DNA from: Scomber scombrus | Taxonomy: Eukaryota; Chordata; Actinopteri; Scombriformes; Scombridae | Length of the DNA stretch: 64,000 bases | Direction of reading: 5' to 3' | Assembly (NCBI RefSeq): GCF_963691925.1 | Contig: NC_084975.1 | Span: forward strand, 28,447,109-28,511,108 | Shown here: positions 1-25,865 of the stretch, in pieces | Layout of the letters: every line of letters starts with the position of its first letter | How positions within the stretch are numbered: position 1 is the first letter of the stretch | Translations under genes and position numbers: made by a program | Notes under the pieces: model-generated | The model's input: only the letters and a program-made list of their open reading frames with translations | The model's database searches: none | What the model was told of the DNA's origin: nothing

Positions 1-2848
1 TGAGTAAAAAACTGCTTCTCAGTTACTGTAAATGAAGGCAGGAACAGGTTCAGGTACAACAATGTTTCTTTGGACCACATCTCAAATGTGTGGCAGCGGC
101 AGATAAACATAACACAGGCTGACCCAGTCCAGTCCCACCCATTCAGGTGACACACGATTATTCTGAATGTTGTTTCTGGTATTAGCATGCCTCTGCCTAC
201 AGGAAGAGACAAATGAAAATTTAGGAGTGACGTCCAATCTGTCTTTTATATATCAAGGCAGCTTTACTCATCATACACCAGCTGGGACAGGCTGTCAGAG
301 AATTTCTTATTTTAAAAAAAAAATGTTTTAAAGCATCTCGGCAAAGTCACGTATCCTGTTGTGAAAGGTTTCAAAATGGACATGAAATCATTGTAGTTGA
401 ACATGAATTCATGTGTATTCTGGCAGTCATTTGTCTTGCCTTGTGTAACAACATCAGTACATACAATACATAAAGAGATGATTTATCCTCATGTACTAAT
501 TGAGTAAGTAGGCAGTGATGTAGTATACTGTCAAAAGGTGGATAAACACCTGCTGGTGGTTGTTGCAAGGTATTACAAACAACCGCAGCGTTCAGCACGC
601 TTTTTCGGAAAAGAAATTGATGATTTTATAATATGAGACACTATTCACCCATCACACCACTTTGACACTATACATATCTGTCTATAATCCTCATCAAAGT
701 TGTGGATACTTCCCCTAGAGACACATTTTGCATTTTGTGGTCCATTCTGTTGCGTGGGCAAGCAAACATGTCATAGACCTTCATTTCAACTCAAAAGAAC
801 AGCTGCGGTTTTTTTTCTGGGCAATGTTTTTTTATAGTAGATCCTCTTGACAAGATCTGAGAGACAAACTTTTTTGTATGTTCACTGACCTTGTTAGAAC
901 TGATCACAGGAATAATAAATGTGAACTATATCTCAGCGGGAGTACGTACAGAATCACTTCCAAGAGTAAACTTGCACTTTTTTTTGTAATGTGTTTTTCA
1001 GTCTGAGTTACAGTGCTGCCCACCAGAAAGTCTTCTTTCATGCCGGGCAGAGTGCTACAATAATTCATAACCAAAGACTTGTACTTCAGAAGGCTGGGTT
1101 GCATTTTACACAAATAAATAAAGCAGACAGGCACCAGCAGGCAGAGAGAAAGGTTCTGACTAACTTTATTTCCTCGGATTAATAAATGATCTGTATTTTG
1201 AGGAAACTATTTTGTATCATCTCTAGGCTACGTCTCAGTAGGCTGTACAGACATTGAAGTGTTTTAACTTAATCTTGGAACAAACTTTTGTGTTTACTGT
1301 GTTGTGCGTTTAACTCGACATATGTAGATACATAAAAGAGATATTGTTGTGTTAAACTACAACAGCTTTTCTAATAAAACCTGTACCAAGTCAGACATAT
1401 TGCTAACTAGCTGGCTAACAGCTAACAGGGAGTAAGCTGGCTAGCTGTTTTGGTGGAGGCTAGCGGTTTTCCCCCTTTCTTCCTGTGTTTGCGCTAAGCT
1501 AGGCTAAGCTATGCTATCTTACACCTGTTTTGGGATACAGAAAGATGAATATGATATAGACCTTTTCATAATAAGACCACACACACAGGAAAATTGGTTA
1601 AAATGACTAAATACTTTACTTTAGATGTGGTACTTGTAGCATTAAACTGTATATAATACTGTATATAACTGTATTTAATTATAGTTCTCACAACATTTGA
1701 ATTTCTAAAGTTTACAATCCACATCTCCTATAAAGCCTCAGGTCAGATGGTGATGTTTTTGTTTACAGTATACTAACACCTTCAGATTAATATGCCAGCG
1801 TTTTATTAATGTTAGGACGCTTTACCTGGCTTCTGTTATCTGTTCGTTTACAAGACTGCCTGTTGTCTTTTTCTGTTTGCCTCTCTGTCAATCTGTTAGT
1901 TTACACATCTGTCTCTCCGCCGTATCTCTCTTGGTGTCTGTCTACGATCCACTGGCTGTCTCTCTCTGTCTCATTTTGTGGCAATCATTGCCCGTGACCG
2001 TCTGTCTGTGGGCATTTTCTCTGTCATTGTTTCATTTTCTATCCTTTTCAATATTTATTTAAACTATGTGTGTGGTGCAGTGATTTAAGTGTCCTTTAAA
2101 TCCTTTTAGTTTAAATGCACATTTAAAAGTTCTGTCGGTCTGGACTGAACAACATGAGTTACGATTTCGACCCACAGGCAGATCTGTAGGCATAAGACAT
2201 TTAAAGGAAGTTAAAACACGCAGTCAGAGTGTGTAAACTTCAGCTCTTGTACAGTATGCTGAGGATGATATTTAGAGGGCAGTAGCTCATGCACAAGGGG
2301 GGACTTGAATTATTTTTGGGGAGGGACAGAGTGTCCTTGTTTAAAGTAGGGTGCCACTTTATGCATGCTTAAAGCAGATAAAACCAGATCTCAATACAAA
2401 AAGTGCTTGAATGAGCCGATTTCATGTCAGAGCAGCACAGAAAAGAAAAATCTGTGACTCTGCGATGAGGTTAGATAAAGCTCACGGCGTGCCTTTTTCG
2501 TTACATGAGACTTTTATATTTTTGTCGTTGACTTATCAATTCTGCATTTGATGGTATAGTCAGATTAATGTTTATCTCTCTAGTATTAGCTGTAAGCGCC
2601 TGCCTTTAAACATATTCGTTGTTCTGTTTAATTTGTGCCAGACTTAAGATGGATAGCATGTTTCCCGATGTCTGAGATGAGGTGTGTAAAGTGTTAACGT
2701 GCAGATTTAACTAATTCAATAAGTAACTAAGTGGCAACAGTCTGGTCTATGATGCAGGTTTTCTAGGATATCCAACTTACAACATATTACCAACCTAAGT
2801 GTACATACAGCAGTAGCGTGGCCTGCACACACTAGCTTTAACTCTCTG

Positions 2849-2850
<2 letters not shown>

Positions 2851-2881
<31 letters not shown>
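2851..2881 (+). repeat. (AC)n microsatellite
   Basis: A 31-bp alternating AC run. Confidence 0.9.
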
Positions 2882-2883
<2 letters not shown>

Positions 2884-3324
2884 TATATCTAACCCAGATT
2901 CCGACAGCAGCATAGCCCAGGACAGGACAGCCTTTCTCTCTTTCTCTCTCTGTGTCCCAGAACAGATCAGCAGGGTATTTCCTTGTGGAACACCAGGAGA
3001 AACCCTGAGAGGTGAAACAGTCACAGGATAATTGCTGCAGAAGTTCTTTCATGGAGCTAACTGAAAGCACTGTGGAAAACTGGCTCAAAGACAATGGGGC
3101 TCTTTGTTCAACTTTCCTGAAGTATGTGTGTTTCTAAAAATGACCACACACTGGTTTTAAATGTTTATTCAACTCCTAATATTTAATATGCATATCAAGA
3201 GCCAGGAGGGGTCAAAGGTCAGGTTTGGCTCCAGAGCACGATCCTGGATCTGATAGGGACTCGGTGTCTTCCACAAAGGCATGTCAGCTGTCCACATACA
3301 TCATGTTATAGTAAATCCTGGATT

Positions 3325-3328
<4 letters not shown>

Positions 3329-3422
<94 letters not shown>
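3329..3422 (+). repeat. (TG)n microsatellite, about 94 bp
   Basis: An almost perfect TG run with one TTTG interruption near 3404. Confidence 0.95.
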
Positions 3423-3613
3423 AGCCCTGATCACTGTTGTCACATGTGCTGATGTAACTAATGTGGCATCAGGCTACCTGTGATTAGTTAGTACCACATA
3501 AACACACCAGTGACTCACTGTGCTTTGTGGACAGAGCCATTCACTGCAATCCATGACCTGGTTTCATCAGCGAGCCTGAAGCCCAACACACACTCTCTTT
3601 CTCTCGCACGTAA

Positions 3614-3620
<7 letters not shown>

Positions 3621-3653
<33 letters not shown>
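3621..3653 (+). repeat. (CA)n microsatellite
   Basis: A 33-bp CA run about 200 bp from the opposed TG run at 3329-3422; the two are complementary. Confidence 0.9.
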
Positions 3654-3656
<3 letters not shown>

Positions 3657-4540
3657 CACACCGTTAGCCGCAATGCAAACCGGAAAGCTCTGCTGGATAT
3701 TCAGGTATGAATCATCCTCATCATCATCAGCTGGTTCAGAGTAATGACAGAGATGATGGAGGAGCTTAGTGCATGAATCCCGGATTAGATTTTCTCCCAC
3801 TGTCTCTCTCTCTTCACTTCACCTCAGTGTCTTTGTATTGCTCTGCGTGTATCTCTTAGTTCTCTTTTGTCTCCCCTGTCCTCCTTTTATCCCTCTTGTC
3901 CTTTTAGCCTTGGTATCCCTGCATCCTCTTGAGATGCTACATGTAGTATTATTAACATCAACATAGAGCGCCAAAGTGCTGTGGCCACGTCTTTCATCTG
4001 TCTTTCTGCAAAAATGAAGAGTGTTCACTAGGTTTACTGTCCATAAACCTCAAGAACACACAATTGTTACAACACTTGCTGCTAGAATAACCTTTGCAAT
4101 TTTTTCAAAGTTCAATAACAGTTATTTTGTGAGCTTTCAGAGAACTGCTTGATTCTTAAGTCCTTTTTCCAACTGTCCAGCTATAGTCTCTGCTCTCTGA
4201 AGACTTCTACAAGTTTTCTCTTTTACTGTGAAACTAATACTATATTAAGCATCCTTCGTTCTCTTTAGAGCAAATAACGTTTTAACACACTTTTATTTAC
4301 AGTACTACGCTAAAAAACATTTCTACACCACAACTACACTGCAGTACTAAAACAACTGCTCCTTTATTTTCATGTCTTCCACAAGGATCTGAGTGGCTAT
4401 TGCCTCAGAATTGAGAGTGGTAAATCAAATCTGCCTGTTGTTGCCATGCAAGTTCGGTGTATAGCAACAGTAATTCAGTAGACCATGACTTATTGTAAGT
4501 GTCAGCTACTATAAACATAAAATTAGAGCTGGGCCATGAG

Positions 4541-4830
4541 GTTGGACTTGGTCGGTCAGTCCACCATTTGGGTCAATAGTTGTCGAAATGTCTCAACAGC
4601 AGACATTCATGTACCCCAGATTAAGGATCCTACTGACTTTGGTGATCCCCTGACCCCTCCTCTATTGCCACTATGACATTGCCATTTTTGCTTTTTAAGT
4701 GAAACTATTGGATAACTTGGCATGAAATGTGTTACATATATCCATGGTGTCAGGAAAATGAATCCCAATGACTTTGGTGACCCCTTGACTTTTGACCTTT
4801 GCAATAAACTGTGTTCCACTGTTCCACTTT
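4541..4830 (+). repeat. Fish interspersed repeat with internal duplication
   Basis: Two related sub-blocks contain (t/c)gactttggtgatcccctgac-like text, near 4633-4654 and 4767-4792. A related fragment lies near 33055-33210. Confidence 0.5.
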
Positions 4831-5865
4831 ACGTCATACAAAACTCTTTAAATGTGCCAAATGGTTCCACGTCTTTAACTCTAATTTGTTTGGAAATGTT
4901 TATGTGGGTAACATGATGTTTAAATTGATAACAGAGTCATATTATCTTGGTAAAATACCTCTGGAAGTTGCAGTAGCACCACATTTTTCTTGAACCCCGT
5001 CTGTTCCAATCATAAAGAAAACACTGCTGCTTGTCCTCCCTCCCCTCCTCAAGCTTTAATGTAGCGGTTGTCAGTCTTTCAGGCACTGCTGTAATTAAGC
5101 TGTCTCACAATTAATCTGGTAATGATTTATTGATGTTGAGTATGTAACACCTTTCAACTCCATCTTCTTTCTTCCATTCGAGTCTCTCGCTGTGTATGTC
5201 ATTCCATGTGACACCGTCGGCCTCTTTACCTCTCCTTTGTCACCTACTCTCCTCCCTCCCTCCCTCATTCCTCATCACCCCACTCGATCTCTCTTTCTTT
5301 TCCTCCATTCTTGCCTTCCATCTGCAACTCTTTGTCTTTTTTTTTCTTCTTCTTTTGGACAGGATGTTGTGTTGTATAATCAAGCTTCCTTTGAAAAGGC
5401 AGCTCTTTTCTCTCCAGGCAGTTGATTCATCCAGAAAACAGGTTGTTCCCGGGGAAGACAGGAGTGGGACAGGAAGTTATAGAGAAACAGATGAAAAAGA
5501 AAAACTGAGAGAGAATATGAAGGGAGTTTTCTTGTATGTCGTGGTGCAAGCACCAAGGTGAGAGAAGATATAGCAACAGTGTGTTTGCATGAGAAGCAGT
5601 TTATTTCATAACCTTGCGAATAGCGAGATTGCCTGTTGTCTACATGTGATTATATCACGTGAAGCTTCTTCTTCTCTCTCCTTACACCTCACCTCCCACA
5701 CAACCAACGGGCATGCACTCACACGCACGGCGGTGTTGAGTATACTGTGGGCCTGGCATAGCAGCTCTGGCAGAGAGTGCAGAGAGGGGCAAAGAGAAAC
5801 CGAGAGGCAGAGAGGAAAAAATCAATAGCCATCGACATGCAACACTGCATCAAGACTGTTACTGC

Positions 5866-5867
<2 letters not shown>

Positions 5868-5911
<44 letters not shown>
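5868..5911 (+). repeat. (GA)n microsatellite in a purine-rich block
   Basis: A 44-bp AG run inside a longer purine-rich stretch of about 500 bp (5740-6240). Confidence 0.9.
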
Positions 5912-5916
<5 letters not shown>

Positions 5917-6432
5917 AAGGGAGAAGGAGAGCGAGGCAGGGATGGCGAGGCTATTGTACCAAGCTCTTCTAAAGACACAGAAAGATAGGTGAATGGAAAG
6001 AGATAGACCAATGTGAGAAGAGGGGTTGTAATTGAGATCTATTTGATATAACCGCAGGGAATGAAAGAAAAGAAGAGAGGGCAGGACAAGAAAAAAGATG
6101 AAAAGGGGGACCGTGATTAAGAAGGTATGGCCAATTAGGGAGAGGCAGAAAGGAAAAAATTGAGAGAAATCAAAGAAAGAGCGAGAGAGAGATATGAAAA
6201 TGAGACTGCACTTAGAGAAGATGAAGGAGATGTGAAAAGCGCGACAGGCTCCGGCAGTGACATGAATTGTTTAGCGATAGTAAACACATCTTCAAGCAAA
6301 AGATTACATCTCCTGTAAACAGCTGAATATATACTGACTCATCATACTCTGTGATAACTGTCCTCCCATAGATACTGTGTGAGGTACAGTATCATGTAAT
6401 GTGTTGGTGTATACATGCTTGTTTGTGGTCTT

Positions 6433-6433
<1 letters not shown>

Positions 6434-6502
<69 letters not shown>

Positions 6503-6505
6503 TGT
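6434..6505 (+). repeat. (GT)n microsatellite
   Basis: A 72-bp GT run with one A interruption at 6496. Confidence 0.95.
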
Positions 6506-6858
6506 CTCACCCTCTGGCTCAGGTGTCTGAGATGCCAGATAATGTGATTTGTCAGCCATAACAAGACACAATAGAAAAGATCACTCAGATACAGTACGGA
6601 TGAAGCGGTGTTGTGTTCTTTTAATAATGACATCTGAGAGTAAATGCTGGGTATGTGTTCAACTGTGATGTGGTTGTATGTAGAATTTTTTGTTCATACT
6701 GGACAGTTTGTGTTTATTCACCCCAAGCAGCCGATGGACCAACTGTATGTTAGCTGTCAGCTACCTAGCAACAGACCTACCATCTGTGTCTGTGTCTGTG
6801 TGTTTGTGTTCACTTCAATTCCTGAACTCAGACACTCAGTTCTTCCGTTTATTTCCCA

Positions 6859-7151
6859 CAAGACCTGTCACGATAACTTCTGTTGGGCGATGTATTGTCT
6901 CAGAAATAATCGCGATAAACGATATTATTGTCATTTGAAGATCATTTCATACCAATGGAGGACACTGCTTGCTTAGCCGATGTGACATGAATAGCCTCTT
7001 AGCTGCTAATGTGAAGTGTGGCAATAAAAAAAAAGAAAAAAGATCGAGGTCATGTCCATGTATCATACGATAAGTCCATATATAGATATGATGATGTCAA
7101 TAATTACGTTATTGTACGATAATCCGATAATGTAATTATTCTGACAGGCTT
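6859..7151. mobile_element. hAT-like MITE, longer copy, with perfect 8-bp target duplication
   Basis: The element is flanked by ATTTCCCA at 6851-6858 and 7152-7159, an exact 8-bp duplication. The ends are aagacctgtcacgataa and, complemented, aagcctgtcagaataa. It shares gtctcagaaataatcgcg and other blocks with the copy at 34835. Confidence 0.8.
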
Positions 7152-8780
7152 ATTTCCCAACAGTCTGTCTCCTTTTTTCCTCTCTTCTCTCTCGAAACAC
7201 TTTCAACCACTACCTAGCAACATTCATGGAAATTAGCGACAGCAAATGCAACAAGTGTGGACGAGATCAATGAAGCTGCACAAGTTGTAAGTCAACTTAT
7301 AGAAATATAAATCAATGTATTTCTTCTATGTCACTTGCTATCAATGAGTTTGGGCAGAGCAAAACAAAATAACCACCACCTCCCAACAAGAACTTAACTA
7401 ACATGAATGTCTGGTTGAATGAATGAATGAAATAAAATGACAATTCAGTCTGAAAATCAGGCTACAATGTCATTAATATGGTTAAATTTCACACTGGAAT
7501 GCCTATGTCATGAAAACGCATATCAACACTATGCTTTACGTTACCATGCAACTCAAGCATTGAATAATCTGCATCTCTTGGTCCTGTGACGTTCGGCACA
7601 CAACAAAACTGGACATCACAGCTGACATCTGGTGCAGTGTGGGACAGACAGTCTGAGTCTCAGCTGGTCTGTCTCCCTCCTGCTCTGTGCGCTCACCCAA
7701 ACTGTGCTCCAATACAGCTACACTGATGAGTTGAACTCTTCTCATTTACATGTCTTCTCTCTCCGTTGTCAGACAACCGAATGCGCATAAAATAATGATT
7801 CAACCACCGCTTATAAATGCTTCCTCGGACACCGATCGAATCAGTATTCTATGATCGCACAGCTGTCTGGCAAAATAAACACAACTACACTTCGAAGGTG
7901 ACACGTATTATGTCTGATCTAGGCTATACTAACTTGTAAAATGAGTCATCACAAAGTGGGTTAGAAGCAATACATAGTTCTTTTCTTTAATCTGTCACCA
8001 CTCATACCCAGAAAATGTCATCTTTTCCCAAAAGCTCTGTTTTCCTCATCCACACAACAACACAAGGTCGGCATTTTAAGATTGATCCTCTCTGGAGATC
8101 ATTTTTAAGTGAGAAAAACAGCAGCTTAATGTGGACTGAAAGTTGAAGTGTTAAATTTAGTGCTCTAATTCGTTTTCCACTTCGCCAAGTTAATCGGTTG
8201 TTGGTTGGACAATGAAGGTTGTTGTCGAGTTTATGGCATATGAGGGTGAAACTCCCTTGAGGATCGCCGTCTCCAGGGGGGGGGGGGGTTCCAACAAGCT
8301 CAACAAGAGCCCTGTGAAATAGCTGTGAGAACAAACAGACAGCTGATCGTACTGTGACAATTCACTCATCTGTATATTTTAGCTTTTCCTCCCACTATCA
8401 GAGGATTGTGTCCACTTCACAAGGTATCCCATCACCACTTAGGAAAAATACACCAGCATCGTGCACTATAAGTTGCATTCTGAGGGTCATGTGTGTAAAG
8501 AATAAACCGAGGCTCAACCAGAAAATACCCCTATATCAGTGAAAACTAAAACACTGATGCGCTGTAGGTAGTCTTATTGTTCTGTAAAGGTCAGTTACAT
8601 TTTTCTTTTTGTTTTTAGTATTTGTAGACCTTTTTATTCTTGATCTTGTTCCAACCTGCTGTAGTCTACATTTTGGAAACCACAGCAAATATTTTGTGTC
8701 ACTTTTCTTCTTCTCATGTTCAATGTTTGAAAGTGAAGTTTGATTAACCCGTTGTGTTTCCTGTCTTCTTTGTGTGTCAG

Positions 8781-21086
<12,306 letters not shown>

Positions 21087-22044
21087 GGACAGCACTGCTT
21101 TCAGAGTCAGCCTATCTATGCTACAACAACTATACATTCATATGAGTATTACAATGAATCTGCCACCCCTTCGTATTCCTGGCGGGAGGACTGCGACCGA
21201 CTGAAAGGAGACGAGGACCAAGGAGGGCTACAGCGCAGTCCCTCCGCCAAGATTCGGGTTCACAAGTGGGCTAAACCGAGGCTGAGCTTGGTCCAGCCGT
21301 CCTGAAGGAGATGCTGAAGTGCATAGACCAAAGAAGTGGACGACAGAGGGGTAAACCGGTCCAGGTGACTGGACTACAGGGAGATAATACAGTCCAGAAA
21401 CTGGACTAAAGTGAGCTTCAATAGTTCACATGTAGACTCAAGTGGGCTGAAGCGGTCTGATTCCCAGGCCATGAGAGATGCAGCTGGCGTTACAGCAAGA
21501 TGTCTGCTTCCACTGTCTGCTGACAGGACTGATGAGACAGACTTTTTTCATCTTAAAATCATAGTTTTCAACAGATTTGTAACTTATAATTTATTTATTA
21601 ACATTTTCTCTCATGTACAATACGTTGATGGATATATTCTTTATTTTGTAAATCCTCCACCCGTCTTTATATATCTCCTGCCTTTTGGCTCCTCTGCCGG
21701 CCCAGGTGTTGTTACCGATGGTTCAAGGTGTGTGTGTGTGTGTGTGTGTGTGCGTGCGCCTGTCCACGACCACTGCGCACGCCACACACTTTTGCTTGTA
21801 CCGCATCCGACTCATCCATCCATCACCACTCTGATGTCTGATGTCTCCTCTCATTCTTCATCTTGCGTAGGGAGCGAGATAGAGTGTGTGTTTGTGTGTG
21901 TGTGCGTACATGAATATGTGCACCTCTGCACACTGTATATACAGTACAGTACGTTTGCAGTGTACATGTGTGTGTGTACATGGGTTTTTGTGCTGAATGT
22001 GAGTGTGTTTAAATATATATCAAGCTGCAATGTCTTTTCTAGCA

Positions 22045-22097
<53 letters not shown>

Positions 22098-22135
22098 CGT
22101 GCGTGTGCGTGCATGTGTGTGTGTGCGTGTGTGGT
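22045..22135 (+). repeat. (TG)n/(TGCG)n microsatellite
   Basis: A TG run that passes into mixed TG/CG dinucleotides at its 3' end. Confidence 0.9.
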
Positions 22136-23260
22136 CTCCAAGTAGCTCAGTGGCCTTTCACGCTGTTCATGAACTTTACGAGAGCATCTCATGAGGACAC
22201 AGTCACCGCTCATCCACATCCAGCCTACCACCATCATCTGACAGCTGTGCTCTCTCCCGTCTCTCCCTCCTACTCTCTCCCACCTCCACACACACCCGTC
22301 AGAGGATGGAGCTTCCTCTGAGTTGGTGGTAGTTCAAGACAGACCGTCTTTGGCAAAGCCCTGCACCTACTCTACCATTGGCAGATGTATTTAGAGGGAA
22401 TACTGCATAAATCGAAGCGTGCATAACACCACAAATATGGCTTAAAAGACAAAATCCTGTCGATAAATCAGTGACTCCGACTGCTTCTCTCAAAACTTAG
22501 CCTGAAGACAGCGACAACATCTTTTATACTATACTTGCAAGATGTCGGAGAAAAAAAACAACTAGTCGCCACCTGCCTTGCTTTTGTAGCACAAATTGAT
22601 AAAAGTACACCAATGCATGCATATGTACTGTAATATCTTAGTCGTGCATTGAATCTGAAAGCAAAAAAAAAAAGAAAAAGAAGAAAAAAAATCTTCAGAA
22701 GCACATGCGACATGTTAAGTTTTGATAGTGGCAGTGTCTGTAGAGGAGTCTGTTTGGTTCAGAACATGAAGCTAGGTAACGTAGCAGAGTCAAAATGCCT
22801 TTTAAGTGCTTAAATAGAGCCAGTTTGAGTCTCCATGTGGTGCTCGATGATACTCCAAGCAGCCTGAAATGAAAAAAACTATTTGGCGAAATGATGCAAG
22901 TCTGTTGTAGTGAAGTAGAAAGCATCGGCCAGGATCAAGGTCAGGATTTACTGCCTCCATTCTTCAGCTTCGCCGCTTTGATCCAAGCCCCTCACCGACA
23001 GGCAGACAGACTAAAGTACAGTCATAAATAGCCATCACAATTTATCCGTTTTTATATTCCTGTGAAGACACAGGTTTTTCTCTGTGTGTGTCTCTCTCAG
23101 ACCGGCTTCTGTGTTTGTTTGCATGTGTGCACATGAATGCTCATCGGAGTGTGTGAGCATGTGTGTGTGCATCCTCCTTCAACGTGATGGGATGGCTGAG
23201 CCCGTTGCCATCGGTAACAACTTCCAGGGGGCAGGGAGCTGCTGTTGTTTTTCTGTCCGA

Positions 23261-23470
23261 CAGTGTTTCTCAAACTATGGATTGGAACTCAAACTCGGCT
23301 GTGGGCTCATTTATGGAGTCCCACCCCCACCACCACCACCCCACCACCATCACCACCACCCCCACAACATTACAAGAGTACAGTCTAATGTGCCTGCACC
23401 CTGGGAGGCAGAACAATATATTTTTATTTCATTTGGGTCCCAGACTGATAAAGGTTTAAGATGCTCTGCT
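23261..23470. mobile_element. Possible hAT-derived fragment (CAGTGTTTCTCAA terminus)
   Basis: The segment opens with a CAGTGTTTCTCAAACTATGG-like terminus, typical of hAT-derived MITEs in vertebrates. No matching far end or target duplication was established. Confidence 0.35.
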
Positions 23471-23700
23471 GTATGCCACCAGCCTGGTGACGATGCCCTG
23501 CGCCACCCTGTTAGTCTGCAGCATGCTACAGCATGCCAAGCTCTCTCTCTCTATAGTTTGACTCTCCTCTTTCTTTCTTTCTTTCTTTCTTTCCTTCTCT
23601 TTCTTTCTCTGTTTCTTTATGTTTCTGGGAATTATTCTGTTTCGTTTTTGAGTTATGTGGAGAAAATAATGAAAGTGTTTGAAAGAAAATGACTCTTGGC

Positions 23701-24840
23701 TCTCGTGTGTGTGTTTTTAAAAAAAATCTTTCTCTTTCTTTGTGTTGCTGTGTTGTGTTTTCATACTTTGTGTGTCAGACAACATCCCTGATGCAGAGAG
23801 GGAGTGGTACTGGCCTGGTTGAGAGGGAGGGGTATGGTTACTATAGCAACCTTAACTGAATTTTCTTCCGTAAGCAGAGGGGCGTGGTCTGTGTTTCAGG
23901 GGCGGGGTTTATCTCTAGAGACCGATGTTCTCAATGAGAGGGAGGATGGAGGGAGGGAGAGCTGTAGTGATGGGGAAGAGGGGAGACAAGATAACTGAAG
24001 AGCAGGTTAAAGAAAAGTAAAAGAGTGAAAATGTAATGCAAGTTGTAACGAGTAAACGTGTATAATCAGCAATGTCATTTTTAATTATTTTTAATATGTG
24101 ATGTTTTCTTCAGCTGTGAGGATGCAGGGCCAGGTGTCATGATGGATACACGCCGCATCCATCATCACCAAGTGTGCTTCAGCATCAAGTTTCAATATGA
24201 ACATATGACGCCACCTTCTGGTCTTAGATATGAACTACAAAATAACGGCAGCAAGGGTTTTCACTCCAGGACACTATAAATATACCACATAACTATAAAT
24301 ATATTAGGGATTATTATGTAGGATTATTGCTGCTACCATGATGTAGGATATATAGATGTTGGTTCATACAATGACTTTAGCATACACAGACTTCAACCAT
24401 TAACCAGACTGACCTAATGAAACTACATTAGCACATCTTTCATCCTTTACCAAAACTATATTTCTATGAAATTCCCATGTGATACACTCAGGTAACTATT
24501 CCTAAAAATGTCTGTATTCTTAGTTAGTCAGTAATTGTCATTGTTGACTTTACTGTGTAATTTCCGGCTACTTCATGATTTTTCAGCTCGATTTTCTTTC
24601 AACTTTAAGTTTTGCTGCTGTATCTGAATTACTGGAAAACTCATGGATCACTAAACGAATAAGTCATTATTCCCGGCAGACAATAACATTTCATCTGAAT
24701 CATTTGAAATGATAATAAACTAATAGGACAGCATCAGTTGAACGTGTATCTGGCACTTTAAAGTTAGAGTAAGTTAGCTTAGACATGTATGAGCGCATGA
24801 TAAAAAGATGTGAAATAGCAGGGCAGCGGATATTCCCCTT
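23701..24840. other. jph3-zcchc14 intergenic stretch
   Basis: AT-rich sequence with no recognisable exon; the longest frame (23804-23998) has no family resemblance. An AATAAA lies at 24714-24719. Confidence 0.5.
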
Positions 24841-25865
24841 AACCAATCACGGGAGAAGCTGCGAATACAGGCAGGTGTCGCAGCCAATCAGCGCGGAGCA
24901 TTTCAGTATAGTGGGCTGGTCTTGCTGCCAGAGTTGGGATAATGTTATACACAGCTGTTTTTTCTTCAAGATTTCAACACTCATGGCAGAAAGCAAGGAG
25001 CTCACAACTACATTTTGCACTAAATCCATTCACGGACACGGAACAAGTCTTCTCCTATCATCCATGACACTTCTTCTTGTTTTCACAGCGGTGTTTGATG
25101 AGGTAATGTCTCGGACATGTTATAATGTTAAATCCAGTAGCAGCAGCAGTAGCTCTAGGCCACACTAGTTTTGTTTATAAACTTCATACCCAGCACAGTC
25201 TCGCTAGCGGAGTGGACTTGCTAGCCGGGCTTCCTCGCACAAGTTGTGGAGAAGAAGTGAGGACGGAGGAGCAACTCTTCAGGAAGGGACTGCTGTGCCG
25301 TGCGGGACAGGAGAGCGGGGCGGCCCCCATCAGAAAGTCTCTGGATGACTGAGGGTCTACTTGAATGGGGCGGTGTGTTTTGATCCTGTCTGTCATTCTG
25401 CAGTCTGCGGTCCGACCGGCCCCGGGGGGACACGGCGGAGGGACTCCTGGCTGCCCTGCTGCGCGCTGAACGCAAAGCAGCACACTTTGCCTGCGTCTGA
25501 GGAGACTTGGAGAGATTATGGTTGGGAAAGGCCTGCAGCTCAGTCCCCGCTGCTCCAACAACAAAGGAAACGGCTGCTGCCTCTTTTACTTCAGTGCTGC
25601 GGCCGACGTGTGTGGAAACACACGTTGAGAGTGTGTGGAGAGAATTAGATTGAGCCAATGACTTCAGAGAAAGTTGTCAAATGAGCTCTGATTTCACGGC
25701 CGCTCCAGAGTAGCGCCGCTCGCGCACGCCTGCGCAGTTACGCACACGCGCGCATACACACGCACGCACTCCTTTTGTTGTGAAGTTTTCTCTCAGCCGA
25801 AAAGTCATTTAACAACCAGAGTGTCTCTAACAGCAGTGCTGCGGGGTCAAAGTGGATGTGTGAGG
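24841..25865 (+). promoter_or_regulatory. zcchc14: zcchc14 promoter region and 5' UTR (CpG-rich)
   Basis: Two CCAAT boxes (24843 and 24893) are followed by increasingly GC- and CpG-rich sequence, strongest at 25400-25780 (for example a cgcgcgc run near 25750), and by exon 1. The start site cannot be placed from sequence. The ATG at 25866 has A at -3 and G at +4, a good initiation context. Confidence 0.55.

Larger units (their letters stand above)
1..8780 (+). other. jph3: jph3 intron upstream of the first exon in the window
   Basis: No protein-coding exon was recognised here; the open frames are short, low in complexity or driven by dinucleotide repeats. It is read as intron because the exon at 8781 opens in mid-codon (two bases of its first codon come from an upstream exon). 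The stretch holds (AC)n, (TG)n and (GA)n microsatellites, a fish interspersed repeat near 4541-4830, a purine-rich block at about 5740-6240, a hAT-like MITE at 6859-7151 and a run of 13 G at about 8277-8288. The N-terminal MORN-repeat exons expected of a junctophilin were not seen, so they should lie upstream of base 1. Confidence 0.7.
21087..23700 (+). other. jph3: jph3 3' UTR and downstream sequence (end not defined)
   Basis: The 3' UTR starts after the stop at 21086. No clear AATAAA was found within 2.5 kb; the first one seen is at 24714-24719, which may be too far away. The stretch holds (TG)n at 21727-21752 and 22045-22135, a CAC-rich patch at 23320-23365 and (TTTC)n at 23570-23600. Open frames here are microsatellite translations. 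Confidence 0.5.

Noticed and set aside
25184..25658. Frames on both strands in the GC-rich stretch before zcchc14
   Set aside because: High GC lowers stop frequency; no conserved motif, and the stretch is read as 5' UTR/promoter.
25821..25865. GTG-initiated N-terminal extension of zcchc14
   Set aside because: The family starts at MVE; 25866 is the first ATG and has a good context.
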